Source: Brevundimonas sp. NIBR11
GTDB lineage: Bacteria > Pseudomonadota > Alphaproteobacteria > Caulobacterales > Caulobacteraceae
Reading direction: 5' to 3'
Length of the DNA: 64,000 bases
Assembly: GCF_027912535.1 (NCBI RefSeq)
Contig: NZ_CP115465.1
Location: 231,001 to 295,000, forward strand
Positions 8,362 through 18,120 of the stretch are shown here, piece after piece. Within the stretch, counting starts at the first letter, position 1; the number at the start of each line of letters is the position of its first letter. Below the pieces are notes generated by a model. It saw nothing but the letters and a program-made list of their open reading frames with translations. It did no database searches and had not been told where the DNA came from. The position numbers and the translations under genes were made by a program.

Positions 8362-9273
8362 CTAGCGGCGAATGCGCGCCTGCACTTCAAGTTCGCCGAT
8401 ACGGCGCTCCAGGTAGGCGGTGTCGTCGCTGGACGGGCGGGTTCGCGAATAGGCGGCTTCCAGTCGCGTGAGGTCCTCGAACTGGACGCGGATCGCATCT
8501 TGCTGGCCGCGCGGCAGAGAATAAAGGGCGCGCTCAATCGCGGTCAGTCGATCACGGGGCGTCTGCTGCCACCCGCCGTTGGCGCCGCCGGTCGGCCCAC
8601 CCGGCACCCGGGCGTCGATGGCGTCGAGACGGGCCTCGATGTCCTGGCGCTCGCGGGCGCTGAGTCCGTCGCGCTGGAACTGGGCCTCGGCCGTCACGAT
8701 AGCGGCGTAGTCCGAGCGAAGGCGGGTGGCCTCCGTGCGGGTCAGGGTGCGGGCGTTAACAGCGGCGGTGACGCGAGCCTCGAAGTCCGCGCGGCCGTCG
8801 GCGGCGGACTGGTAGCCGCCGATGTCGTCGCCGTATCCGCCGTCGTTCAGCGCCGAGGTCAGGGCGTTGTAGCGGTTGGTCAGCTCCGACCGCTCCTGCG
8901 TCGTGAACCGGCCGTCCTGGGCGTACTGGGCTTCCAGCCGGACCAGGGCGTCATAGTCGGTGCGGATACGGTCCGCCGAATAGGACGACAGGGCGCCTGA
9001 GCGGACCTGGGCGTCAAGGCGGCCATTGAAGGTCGTCTGCTGTGCGCCGAGAGCCCGGCGGCCGCGGGCCCATTCTGCGTCCAGCGAGCCCATGGTCTGG
9101 CCGCCGAACAGATTCTGCAGAATCTGGCCGAAGACCTCCTGGCCGGTCGGCTGCTGGTTGTAGGTCGAGCTGGAGCTGGACTGGCCGTAGGGCGTCTGGG
9201 CCGAGGCCAAGGGGGCCATCGAGAGCACGACGGCGCCGGCCGCGAGGGCCGTGAAGGTCTTGAGAGATGTCAT
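8362..9273 (-). CDS. Secreted protein with three repeats of about 60 residues
   Basis: A 303-residue protein not assigned to a known family. It begins with a clear signal peptide (hydrophobic residues 8-22, probable cleavage after A-S-A), then a Ser/Gln-rich linker. Two similar units of about 60 residues are visible, each with the pattern R-x-D-Y-x-A-(L/I)-V-x-x-E-A-Q followed by an acidic D-G and an E-R turn; a third, weaker unit lies at the C-terminus (L-E-A-A-Y). The units are predicted helical and may form a periplasmic bundle. The ATG at 9273 is preceded by GGAGAA, an adequate ribosome binding site; the longer open frame upstream lacks a plausible start. Function unknown. Confidence 0.75.
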   Translation of the reverse strand: MTSLKTFTALAAGAVVLSMAPLASAQTPYGQSSSSSTYNQQPTGQEVFGQILQNLFGGQTMGSLDAEWARGRRALGAQQTTFNGRLDAQVRSGALSSYSADRIRTDYDALVRLEAQYAQDGRFTTQERSELTNRYNALTSALNDGGYGDDIGGYQSAADGRADFEARVTAAVNARTLTRTEATRLRSDYAAIVTAEAQFQRDGLSARERQDIEARLDAIDARVPGGPTGGANGGWQQTPRDRLTAIERALYSLPRGQQDAIRVQFEDLTRLEAAYSRTRPSSDDTAYLERRIGELEVQARIRR

Positions 9274-9422
9274 GGGAAGTTCTCCGGCGTTGTTCGCCCT
9301 GTCGGGGTCCAGAGAACGGAGTGCGGCCGCGATGGTTGCCGTCAGGGCCGCGAGGGAAACTCCGGTTACCGGCTGTGCTCGAAGTGCGGGCTTCGGTGAG
9401 CCGCCCGTGCTAAGTTCGATGG

Positions 9423-9617
9423 ATGACCGATCAGCCCGATCCGACCGAAGCGCCCGCGACCCAAGGTCCGGCCGGAGAAACCCCCGCCCAGAAGGCGTTG
9501 CGGCTAAAGAATGCGAAGCTGGACGCGCGGCCCAAGCCGCCGCGCGGCGGCCGCTTTCAGCGCGAGCAGGCGGCCGGGATCGCGGCCGGCGCCAACCGGC
9601 CCTGGACACACAAATAG
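9423..9617 (+). CDS. Small conserved-looking basic protein
   Basis: A 64-residue protein: acidic and proline-rich at the N-terminus, then basic (K-A-L-R-L-K-N-A-K-L, then R-P-K-P-P-R-G-G-R-F), ending G-A-N-R-P-W-T-H-K. This architecture resembles short alphaproteobacterial proteins of unknown function, and codon use fits a coding region. There is no signal peptide or membrane segment. The ribosome binding site is weak. It is divergent from the repeat protein. No function can be proposed. Confidence 0.6.
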   Translation: MTDQPDPTEAPATQGPAGETPAQKALRLKNAKLDARPKPPRGGRFQREQAAGIAAGANRPWTHK

Positions 9618-9778
9618 GCCGTTCGCGGCTGCGATGGCGCGGTCTGTTTCCCGCCAGACTTCTGCGGGCTGCGAGGGCGGGCGGACGCGCGGCGTGTCGT
9701 CAGGCGAGGAGCTGAAGCGGAGGGTGGCGCGACAATATACTGGCGTGGCTCTGCCAAGGGGACTGCTGATCTGACCGC

Positions 9779-9824
9779 TTGACGTCGTGTAACCTATAGG
9801 TGATATGTAACCCCAAGGTGACAT
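9779..9824 (+). promoter_or_regulatory. Promoter with tandem operator-like repeats
   Basis: TTGACG (9779-9784) and GATATG (9802-9807) are separated by 17 nt, a reasonable promoter. Two 19-bp copies of TGTAACC-N5-GGTGA-N-AT start at 9788 and 9806 (period 18, with a one-base overlap). The first contains the perfect palindrome ACCTATAGGT in the promoter spacer; the second overlaps the expected start of transcription. This geometry suits repression, probably by the XRE regulator encoded downstream. Confidence 0.55.
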
Positions 9825-9839
9825 GAACCGGAGGCGGAG

Positions 9840-10532
9840 ATGACGGCCATGGACGACAGGGAACTGCAGAAGGAAGCGCGGGCGCGGCGGCGGAAATTCG
9901 TCGGGTCGTTGTCTCTGGCAGGGCTGGGCGCCCTGATGGCCGGCGTCGGTTTCGCCATCGGATCGGCGCGGACGGGCGATGAGGCGACCGGCTGGGGCGT
10001 TCTGGCCGGGATCGGCGCGGGGCTGGTCTTCGCCGGCGCCTTGATGGCCTTCTTCACGCGGCCGGGCGCGAACGGATGGCGGACGGAGACCGAGCTCCTG
10101 AAGCGCGATCGGCTCCAGGCCCAGCGCGCGAACCAGCTGTGGCTTTTCCCGATCGTGACGCTGATCTTCCTGATCCAGTCGACGCTCGCGGTTCAGGACA
10201 TCCTGGCCGGAGAGGGCTCGTTCGGCGACTACGCCGGCGCCGCCCTGCCGGTCATCTACGCCTGGGTGGTGGCCTCGATCACCATGGGCTGGGATCATCA
10301 GACCCGGACCAACAAGCGGTTTCTTGAAGATGAACTGACGAGCGTCCTGCGGGCGCGGGCCGTCGGTGCGGCCTTCATCGTCCTGATGCTGGGAGCCACC
10401 GTCGCTTTCGGCCTGGGCCTGTGGCGAACCGAGCTGGGCATCGCGGCCATGCCGTTCGTTCTGGCCATCGCCGGGGCGACGGCGGGCATCCGGTTCGCCT
10501 GGCTGGACCGGGAGTACGGCAAGGATGGGTGA
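9840..10532 (+). CDS. Multispanning inner-membrane protein paired with an XRE regulator
   Basis: A 230-residue membrane protein with about six hydrophobic segments (roughly residues 21-41, 51-71, 100-118, 130-150, 172-192 and 198-216) and a basic N-terminus that should be cytoplasmic. No catalytic motif was recognised. Its last 8 nt overlap the start of a 69-residue Cro/C1-type regulator. Pairs of a small membrane protein and a compact XRE regulator are common in bacteria, usually of unknown role. The ATG at 9840 is preceded by GGAGGCGGAG, a strong ribosome binding site. The tandem operator just upstream suggests the pair is autoregulated. Confidence 0.75.
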   Translation: MTAMDDRELQKEARARRRKFVGSLSLAGLGALMAGVGFAIGSARTGDEATGWGVLAGIGAGLVFAGALMAFFTRPGANGWRTETELLKRDRLQAQRANQLWLFPIVTLIFLIQSTLAVQDILAGEGSFGDYAGAALPVIYAWVVASITMGWDHQTRTNKRFLEDELTSVLRARAVGAAFIVLMLGATVAFGLGLWRTELGIAAMPFVLAIAGATAGIRFAWLDREYGKDG

Positions 10533-10734
10533 CGCCCGACTGGGCTCTCGCCTGAAAGAGGTGCGCACCGCCGCCGGTCTGACCCAGGCCGAGCTGGCGG
10601 AGCGCGCCGGCGTGTCGCGTAAGACGATCAACACAGTGGAGAATGGGGTCTTCATTCCCTCGACGCTGTTGGCGCTGATGCTCGCGCGAGCTCTGGGCAC
10701 GACGGTGGAGGCGTTGTTCCACCTCGTCGACTGA
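10525..10734 (+). CDS. Compact XRE/Cro-C1 family transcriptional regulator
   Basis: A 69-residue protein consisting almost wholly of a helix-turn-helix domain of the HTH_3 type: [17 protein letters not shown], then N-x-V-E-N-G, I-P-S-T and L-A-L-M-L-A-R-A-L. There is no ligand-binding domain. It overlaps the preceding membrane protein gene by 8 nt, so translation is probably coupled. The paired palindromic sites at the upstream promoter (9788-9824) are the natural candidate binding sites. A rho-independent terminator follows 20 bp later, so the operon is two genes. Confidence 0.9.
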   Translation: MGDARLGSRLKEVRTAAGLTQAELAERAGVSRKTINTVENGVFIPSTLLALMLARALGTTVEALFHLVD

Positions 10735-10753
10735 CCAATCCAGCACGATGAAA

Positions 10754-10782
10754 GGCCGGGGAGGGCGCCTCTCCGGCCTTTT
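10754..10782 (+). terminator. Rho-independent terminator after the XRE gene
   Basis: GGCCGGGGAGG (10754-10764) pairs with CCTCTCCGGCC (10768-10778) across a GCG loop with one mismatch, then TTTT. It separates the XRE operon from the PadR operon. Confidence 0.85.
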
Positions 10783-10794
10783 GCTTGACTCCCT

Positions 10795-10837
10795 CACACA
10801 GTATGTCGCATACACTGTGTGTCACACACTATGTGAC
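10795..10837 (+). promoter_or_regulatory. Palindromic operator cluster upstream of the PadR gene
   Basis: CACACAGT (10795-10802) and ACTGTGTG (10814-10821) form a perfect 8-bp inverted repeat around ATG-TCG-CAT. An overlapping second repeat follows, GTCACA (10821-10826) with TGTGAC (10832-10837). A TTGACT at 10785-10790 is a possible -35, which would put the -10 inside the first palindrome. PadR proteins typically autoregulate through such dyads. Confidence 0.6.
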
Positions 10838-10852
10838 GTGAGGGGCGAAACC

Positions 10853-11182
10853 GTGACGGTCGACGTCGAACTGTTCGAGAGCATGCGGCTGGAGCTGCGG
10901 CGCGGATCGCTGGTGCTGGCGGTGCTCGCCTGTCTGCGGACCGAACGCTACGGCTACACCCTGCGTCAGGCCCTGGCGGCCGACGGGCTGGAGATTGAGG
11001 AATCGACCCTCTATCCGCTGCTCCGCCGATTGGAGTCGCAGGGCCTTCTCCTCAGCGAATGGCGCGAGGAAGAGAAGCGCAAGAAGCGCTTCTATGTCCT
11101 GTCGCCGATGGGCGTCGCGATGCTGGACCAGCTGGCCGGCGAATGGCGGGGCATCAACGCCTCGCTCGACAAGATTCTCTAA
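10853..11182 (+). CDS. PadR family transcriptional regulator
   Basis: A 109-residue winged-helix regulator of the PadR type. The hallmark pattern is clear: L-R-R-G-S-L-V-L-A-V-L-A near the N-terminus, Y-G-Y-T-L-R-Q-A-L, then E-S-T-L-Y-P-L-L-R-R-L-E-S-Q-G-L-L and a K-R-x-Y-x-L-S-P-x-G wing. The GTG at 10853 is favoured because AGGGGCG lies 4-5 nt before it; an ATG at 10883 is the alternative and would remove ten residues. The next gene encodes a HAAS-domain membrane protein, and PadR/HAAS pairs usually form a regulatory unit. The palindromes in its own promoter suggest autoregulation. Confidence 0.9.
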   Translation: MTVDVELFESMRLELRRGSLVLAVLACLRTERYGYTLRQALAADGLEIEESTLYPLLRRLESQGLLLSEWREEEKRKKRFYVLSPMGVAMLDQLAGEWRGINASLDKIL

Positions 11183-11206
11183 CATTTCGAGTTGAGGGGC
11201 ATGACC

Positions 11207-12331
11207 ATGGATATGGTGGAACGCTATCTGGAGGCCGTCGCGGCCCAGCTGTCGGCGGACGAGCGCGAGGACATCGTCGCCGAACTGCGCGACCTGATCC
11301 TGTCGCGGTTAGAGGCGAAGGAGGAGACGCTGGGCCGGTCGCTGACAGACGACGAGCGGGAGGCGATCCTGCGCGAGATGGGGCATCCGCTGGTGGTCGC
11401 GGCCCGATATCGCAAGGGCCCAGACAGCCTGATCGGGCCGGAGCTATTTCCCTACTGGCTCTATGGGGTGAAGGCGGGGCTGCTGGTCCTGCTGGCCGTT
11501 CACGCCCTTGGCCTGTTCGTGACTTTGATCAGCGGGTCCCACGATGGGGGGCGTGCGATCGGCCCGGCCTTCCACGGCTTCTTCGGCGCGGGGCTGACCC
11601 TGATCGGGGCGCTGACGCTGGCGGGCGCCCTCATGGAGCACTACGAGATCAAGCCGAAATGGATGACGCAGTGGAGGGTGAAGGACCTGTCCGCCTTCCA
11701 GCTTTCAGACCCGAGCCAGTGGGGCGCCGCGGCGGGAGCTGCGACCCCGCGCCGCGACAAATGGACGCCCCGTCCGGCGCGCGGGTCCAATGCGATGGCG
11801 GAGGCGGCCTTCTCTTTCCTGGCGCTCGGCATGTTCGTCCTGTGGTGGGTCGGCCTCGTGCATTTCCCGGGGCTGGCGGCGATGCGGATCGACGGCGAAG
11901 TGGCGATGGTCGCGGCCGCGCCGGTTTGGGCGACCCTGTTCACCCCGATCCTGGTCTATGCGATCGCGCAGATGGGCGTGGACCTGTTCACCCTGACCCA
12001 GCCTCGCGCCCAGAGAATCCGGGCCATTCTGCAGATCCTGATGGCCGGCGTCGGTCTGTGGCTGACCTGGATGATCTTCCAGGCGGGCCACTGGTTCACC
12101 CTGAGCGTCGGCGCGGAACAGGCGCGGATCGCGGGCGACTGGGTCATGCTGGACGTCGGTCGGCTGCGGGCGCTGGGCGATGGGCCGCGCGATCTGATTG
12201 GGGTGGCCTCGACGATGTCGCTGATCTTCAGCTGGTTCCTGATGATCCAAGCGGTCACCCTGGTCTGGAAGATCGCCGCCAACCTCTGGCGCGTCGTGCA
12301 GCCGGGCGTTGCGTCAAACGACGGTCGGTGA
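11207..12331 (+). CDS. HAAS-domain integral membrane protein
   Basis: A 374-residue protein with an N-terminal cytoplasmic HAAS-type helical domain (Y-L-E-A-V-A-A-Q-L, then E-D-I-V-A-E-L-R-D-L-I, and R-E-M-G-H-P). About six membrane segments follow: near residues 87-105, 112-135, 203-225, 237-257, 270-290 and 340-362. Proteins of this kind are usually encoded behind PadR regulators, as here, and are thought to take part in signalling across the membrane; no enzyme motif is seen. Three ATGs cluster at 11201, 11207 and 11213. GAGGGG at 11194-11199 has best spacing (7 nt) to 11207, so that start is chosen. Confidence 0.8.
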   Translation: MDMVERYLEAVAAQLSADEREDIVAELRDLILSRLEAKEETLGRSLTDDEREAILREMGHPLVVAARYRKGPDSLIGPELFPYWLYGVKAGLLVLLAVHALGLFVTLISGSHDGGRAIGPAFHGFFGAGLTLIGALTLAGALMEHYEIKPKWMTQWRVKDLSAFQLSDPSQWGAAAGAATPRRDKWTPRPARGSNAMAEAAFSFLALGMFVLWWVGLVHFPGLAAMRIDGEVAMVAAAPVWATLFTPILVYAIAQMGVDLFTLTQPRAQRIRAILQILMAGVGLWLTWMIFQAGHWFTLSVGAEQARIAGDWVMLDVGRLRALGDGPRDLIGVASTMSLIFSWFLMIQAVTLVWKIAANLWRVVQPGVASNDGR

Positions 12332-12365
12332 GAGGTTGGCGGTCCAACAGGCGCTGGAGGCCGGA

Positions 12366-12656
12366 ATGCTTCGGACCGCACTCATCATCACCGCGCTTCT
12401 GGCCGCCGCGCCTGCCTTGGCGCAGACGACTCGCTCTCCGTCGGGGACGGGCCAACGCGCAGACCCTTCGCGCGAAGTCATCTGCCGCAATCAGGCGGTG
12501 ACCGGCAGCCGCTTCACCCACCGCCGCTGCCGGACACGCGAGCAGGAGGCCATCGCTCAGCGTGAGGCCCAGCGCTTCGTCAGCGATTCCACCCGCAGCG
12601 GCCCCTCTGTCGAGGAGCTGGTCAACCCGATGGAACGCTCCTGGGTCCCTCAGTAA
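12366..12656 (+). CDS. Small secreted protein, first of a tandem paralogous pair
   Basis: A 96-residue exported protein. Residues 1-19 form a signal peptide (L-R-T-A-L-I-I-T-A-L-L-A-A-A-P-A-L-A, cleavage after A-L-A). The mature part contains E-V-I-C-R-N-Q-A-V-T-G-S-R-F followed by R-R-C-R-T-R-E-Q, with two cysteines that could form a disulfide. The next gene encodes the same core, so the two arose by duplication. Function unknown; small periplasmic proteins with this core look lineage-specific. It lies 34 bp after the HAAS gene, possibly in the same transcript. Confidence 0.7.
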   Translation: MLRTALIITALLAAAPALAQTTRSPSGTGQRADPSREVICRNQAVTGSRFTHRRCRTREQEAIAQREAQRFVSDSTRSGPSVEELVNPMERSWVPQ

Positions 12657-12669
12657 GTCGGAGGTCGGT

Positions 12670-13002
12670 ATGTTCTGGACTGGATTGATCGTCGCGGCCC
12701 TCGTGGTCGGCCAGACCACGCCGGCGACGCCGCAGACGGCGCCGACGAGCGACGTCGCCCCTGTGACCGTAGAAGGCGCGCGGCTCGAGAGCGGAGCCAA
12801 CACCCGGGCCAGCGACCCGCAGCAGGAAGTCATCTGCCGCGACCAGCCGGTGACGGGCAGCCGCTTCAACCGTCGTCGATGCCGGACGCGCCAGCAGGCC
12901 AATATACAGGCGGCCGAGGCGCGCAGCGCGGTCGCAGCCATGCAGGGCAGCGGCCCGTCCACCGACGCGGCCCTCGGCGGCCTGAGGCCGATCGGGCCGT
13001 AG
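12670..13002 (+). CDS. Small secreted protein, second of a tandem paralogous pair
   Basis: A 110-residue protein with a short hydrophobic N-terminus (W-T-G-L-I-V-A-A-L-V-V-G), a Thr/Pro-rich linker, and the core E-V-I-C-R-D-Q-P-V-T-G-S-R-F then R-R-C-R-T-R-Q-Q, matching the preceding gene almost residue for residue. Outside the core the two proteins differ, so the conserved 25 or so residues are the likely functional part. It starts 13 bp after its paralogue, with GGAGGTCGG as a strong ribosome binding site. No function is known. Confidence 0.7.
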   Translation: MFWTGLIVAALVVGQTTPATPQTAPTSDVAPVTVEGARLESGANTRASDPQQEVICRDQPVTGSRFNRRRCRTRQQANIQAAEARSAVAAMQGSGPSTDAALGGLRPIGP

Positions 13003-13067
13003 AGCCTCCACACGCCAATGTCCGAAAACCGCGAGACTTCCCGGCCGGGAAGGCTCATCTTAGCGGC

Positions 13068-14174
13068 ATGGAAACGACGGCGAACACCCTCGATCAGGAG
13101 GCCTGCTACCGGGCCGTTCTGACGCGCGACGCCCGGTTCGACGGGCGGTTCTTCGGCTGCGTGAAGACGACGGGCATCTACTGCCGCCCGATCTGTCCGG
13201 CGCGGACGCCCAGGCGCGACAACATGATCTTCGTCATCACGGCGGCGGCGGCGCAAGACGCGGGTTTCCGCGCCTGTCTGCGCTGCCGGCCCGAGACGGC
13301 CCCCGATATGGGGGCTTGGCGCGGCACCTCCAACACCGTCAGCCGGGCCCTGGCCCTGATCGAAACGGGCGCTCTGGACGAGGGCGACGTCGACGCCCTG
13401 GCCGGACGGCTGGGGGTCGGCGAGCGCCAGCTGCGGCGGCTGTTCAAACAGCATCTGGGCGCGGCCCCGGTCAGCGTGGCCCAGACGCGGCGTGTGCTGC
13501 TTGCCAAGGCCCTGATCCACGAGACCGACCTGTCGATGGCCCAGGTGGCCCATGCCTCGGGCTTCGGCTCGGTGCGGCGCTTCAACGAGACCTTCCAGGC
13601 CCTGTATCGCCGCGCGCCGTCGGAGCTGCGTCGCAGGGCCGAGCGGGCTCCGGGCGAGGGGGTGAAGCTCAGCATGCCCTATCGTCCGCCCTATGACTGG
13701 GAGGCGATGTTCGCGGCCCTGATCGCGCGGGGGGATCGGGTCGAGGATCGGGTCTGGTCGCGCGACCTGACCAAGGCCGTGGACGGCGCCGACGGCTTCG
13801 TGACGGCGACGCCGGGCAAGCCCGGGCGGCTGGAGGTCTGCGTCGAGGCTTCGGACCTGAAGGCTCTGCCGGGCGTGCTGGCGCGGGTGCGGCGGGTGTT
13901 CGACCTGTCGGCGGATCCCGACGCCATCGGTCGCGACCTGTCGGCCGATCCCGTGCTCAAGCCTATGGTCGAGGCGCGGCCGGGTCTGCGTCTGCCGGGC
14001 GACTGGATCGACGCGGGAGAGGATGCGCCCAGCGACCGACTGAACGATGCGACGCTCGCGCGCCGGGCGGAGCGGTGGCGGCCCTGGCGGGCCTATGGCG
14101 TGCTGCACCTGCGGATCGCGGGGCTGACGGCGGCCGATCTGATGGAGAAGGACGATGCGAAACGTGCAGCCTGA
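13068..14174 (+). CDS. Ada/AlkA-like fusion with the glycosylase catalytic core deleted
   Basis: A 368-residue protein. Residues 1-80 are an Ada zinc domain with Cys39-x3-Cys43-x26-Cys70-x2-Cys73, the same spacing as in E. coli Ada (Cys38/42/69/72), which accepts methyl groups from phosphotriesters. Residues 85-190 are an AraC-type DNA-binding domain. Residues 205-310 are an AlkA N-terminal domain (starting Y-R-P-P-Y-D-W). The chain then jumps from R-P-G-L-R-L-P-G (304-311) to the terminal R-A-E-R-W-R-P-W-R-A-Y-G-V-L-H-L (333-348), omitting the roughly 120 residues that carry the helix-hairpin-helix of a working AlkA glycosylase. It overlaps the methyltransferase gene by 20 nt. It may act only as an alkylation sensor and activator. 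Confidence 0.85.
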   Translation: METTANTLDQEACYRAVLTRDARFDGRFFGCVKTTGIYCRPICPARTPRRDNMIFVITAAAAQDAGFRACLRCRPETAPDMGAWRGTSNTVSRALALIETGALDEGDVDALAGRLGVGERQLRRLFKQHLGAAPVSVAQTRRVLLAKALIHETDLSMAQVAHASGFGSVRRFNETFQALYRRAPSELRRRAERAPGEGVKLSMPYRPPYDWEAMFAALIARGDRVEDRVWSRDLTKAVDGADGFVTATPGKPGRLEVCVEASDLKALPGVLARVRRVFDLSADPDAIGRDLSADPVLKPMVEARPGLRLPGDWIDAGEDAPSDRLNDATLARRAERWRPWRAYGVLHLRIAGLTAADLMEKDDAKRAA

Positions 14175-14682
14175 GCCTGAGACCTTGACGCTCGACCGGA
14201 TCGCGACCCCGGTCGGCGAGGTTCTTCTGGTCACGGACAAGGACGGCGCCGTCCGGGCGCTGGACTTCTCCGACTACGAGGCGCGCATGATGCGACTGCT
14301 GGGTCGCCACGCACCGGATGCGCAACTGGTCTCGGGCCGCGCGCCTGAACCGGTTAGGAAAGCGGTCGAGGCCTATTTCGCGGGCGACGCGAAGGCTCTC
14401 GATGGTGTCATCGTGAAGACCAATGGCACGGCGTTCCAGAAGTCTGTCTGGGCGGCGCTTCGCGCCATTCCGGCCGGCGAGACGCGCAGCTATGGCCAGC
14501 TTGCGGCGGCGGTGGGATCGCCGAAGGCGGTGCGGGCGACGGGTCTGGCGAACGGCCAGAACCCCATCGCGGTCATCGTGCCCTGCCACCGGGTCATCGG
14601 CGCGAACGGGACGCTGACTGGCTATGCGGGTGGGCTGGAGCGCAAGAAGTGGCTGCTGGAGCACGAAGGCGCAGCAGTGTGA
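14155..14682 (+). CDS. ogt: Methylated-DNA-[protein]-cysteine S-methyltransferase
   Basis: A 175-residue suicide enzyme that moves the methyl group of O6-methylguanine to its own cysteine. The active site P-C-H-R-V is at residues 143-147 (Cys144). Upstream are the DNA-binding helix motif (S-Y-G-Q-L-A-A-A-V-G and A-V-R-A-T-G-L-A-N, with the arginine finger) and the downstream G-Y-A-G-G-L-x-R-K. Its 5' end overlaps the Ada/AlkA-like gene by 20 nt, so the two form one alkylation-repair unit. In E. coli Ada this domain is fused to the zinc/AraC part; here it is separate. The symbol could equally be ada-C or mgt. Confidence 0.92.
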   Translation: MRNVQPEPETLTLDRIATPVGEVLLVTDKDGAVRALDFSDYEARMMRLLGRHAPDAQLVSGRAPEPVRKAVEAYFAGDAKALDGVIVKTNGTAFQKSVWAALRAIPAGETRSYGQLAAAVGSPKAVRATGLANGQNPIAVIVPCHRVIGANGTLTGYAGGLERKKWLLEHEGAAV

Positions 14683-15158
14683 TCGGCCGGACCCTCGCCC
14701 CCGTCGGGGTCGCGCTGGCTCTTGCGGGTTGCACGTGGCCGGAGGACCGGATCGCGGACCGCATCGAAAACCTGCTCATGACGCCGGCCTCCCCGGAGGT
14801 CCCCGCCATCACGACCTGGCCGCCGGACGCCGCGCCCCTCGCGACCTACGTTCGTTTCTACCAGCCGGCCGGGGGCTACGATGATCCGACCCTGCCGCTG
14901 ACCACGATCGCGGGACCGATGCCGGACTGGCCCGATGAGTCCACACGCCGGGTGGTGGTCGCCGTCTATGTGCGGGAGAACGGCTACGGATCCGAAGGAC
15001 GGCCGGCAGGACGCGTCCACGTCAAGGCGGGCGAACTGCCAGCGATTTTCCATGGCGGATGCGAGGTCGTGAACGTCATCTACGACCCGAAGGCGGACGC
15101 GATCCTCGGGGTTTGGTGCAATTACGACGACACGGTTCGGCCTCCGCTTGAGGCCTGA
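14679..15158 (+). CDS. Predicted lipoprotein of unknown function
   Basis: A 159-residue protein starting at GTG 14679, which overlaps the preceding TGA (GTGA), indicating translational coupling. Residues 1-18 are a lipoprotein signal ending in the lipobox L-A-G-C. The mature part has an acidic/proline-rich start, then beta-strand-like segments (R-V-V-V-A-V-Y-V; V-V-N-V-I-Y-D; V-W-C-N-Y-D). One mature cysteine pair (G-G-C-E and W-C-N) may form a disulfide. No family recognised. An upstream in-frame GTG at 14649 is possible but would spoil the signal sequence. Confidence 0.7.
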   Translation: MIGRTLAPVGVALALAGCTWPEDRIADRIENLLMTPASPEVPAITTWPPDAAPLATYVRFYQPAGGYDDPTLPLTTIAGPMPDWPDESTRRVVVAVYVRENGYGSEGRPAGRVHVKAGELPAIFHGGCEVVNVIYDPKADAILGVWCNYDDTVRPPLEA

Positions 15159-15528
15159 CATTCGCGGTTTCGTCCGTTTCGTCATGACGCGGAGTAGCAT
15201 GACGAAACATGACCAAACGGGACGAAGCAGCTAGTCGGCGATGTAAAATCAAAGACTTCTGGGCGAATGGAGTGTCCGGCGACGAAAGTCGGGGTGGTTC
15301 TGGCGAAAATGTCAAAGACCTGAGCGGGAGGTGGGGAGCGCCTCCGGCGAACACAAGACTTTAATAAGAAAATATTCTTACTCGCCACTTTTCTCCGTGC
15401 ACTCCAGTGAAGGCTGGGGTCCAGATCACGAAACTCAGGCGGCCTGGTTCTCGCACCGGCCTTCTGGTCTGACCGCCGGTGTCTTCCATCTGCATCCCAG
15501 CCTCCGCTGGGGTGCACGGTGGCGAGGA
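15159..15528. other. 370-bp intergenic region with hairpins and a REP-like element
   Basis: No convincing gene. Just after the lipoprotein stop there is a 10-bp inverted repeat, TTTCGTCATG with CATGACGAAA (about 15178-15210), which may end the transcript. A short AT-rich stretch (15358-15382) follows, then a REP-like palindromic element described separately. No tRNA or ribosomal signature was found. Confidence 0.5.
15397..15517. repeat. REP-like palindromic intergenic repeat
   Basis: Two arms in inverted orientation share GTGCAC(T/C)CCAG then GGCTGGG (15397-15428, and 15487-15517 read on the minus strand). An inner pair, CACCGGC (15454-15460) and GCCGGTG (15475-15481), lies between them. The CCAGCG-GAGGCTGGG style of arm resembles dispersed intergenic repeats of Caulobacterales and sphingomonads. 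Only one copy is present in this window, so dispersal cannot be shown here. Confidence 0.55.
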
Positions 15529-18066
<2,538 letters not shown>

Positions 18067-18120
18067 ACGCCATCCTAGACGCCCGAATGTTTCGCAAGCT
18101 TTAGCGGTGGAAGAGAATCG

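Noticed and set aside
11059..12501. A 480-codon plus-strand frame overlapping the HAAS gene
   Set aside because: Arg/Gly/Pro-rich shadow in another frame of a gene with clear membrane segments.
12255..14240. A 661-codon open frame on the minus strand across the secreted pair and the Ada/AlkA gene
   Set aside because: It crosses several well-supported plus-strand genes and has an Arg/Pro/Gly-rich shadow composition.
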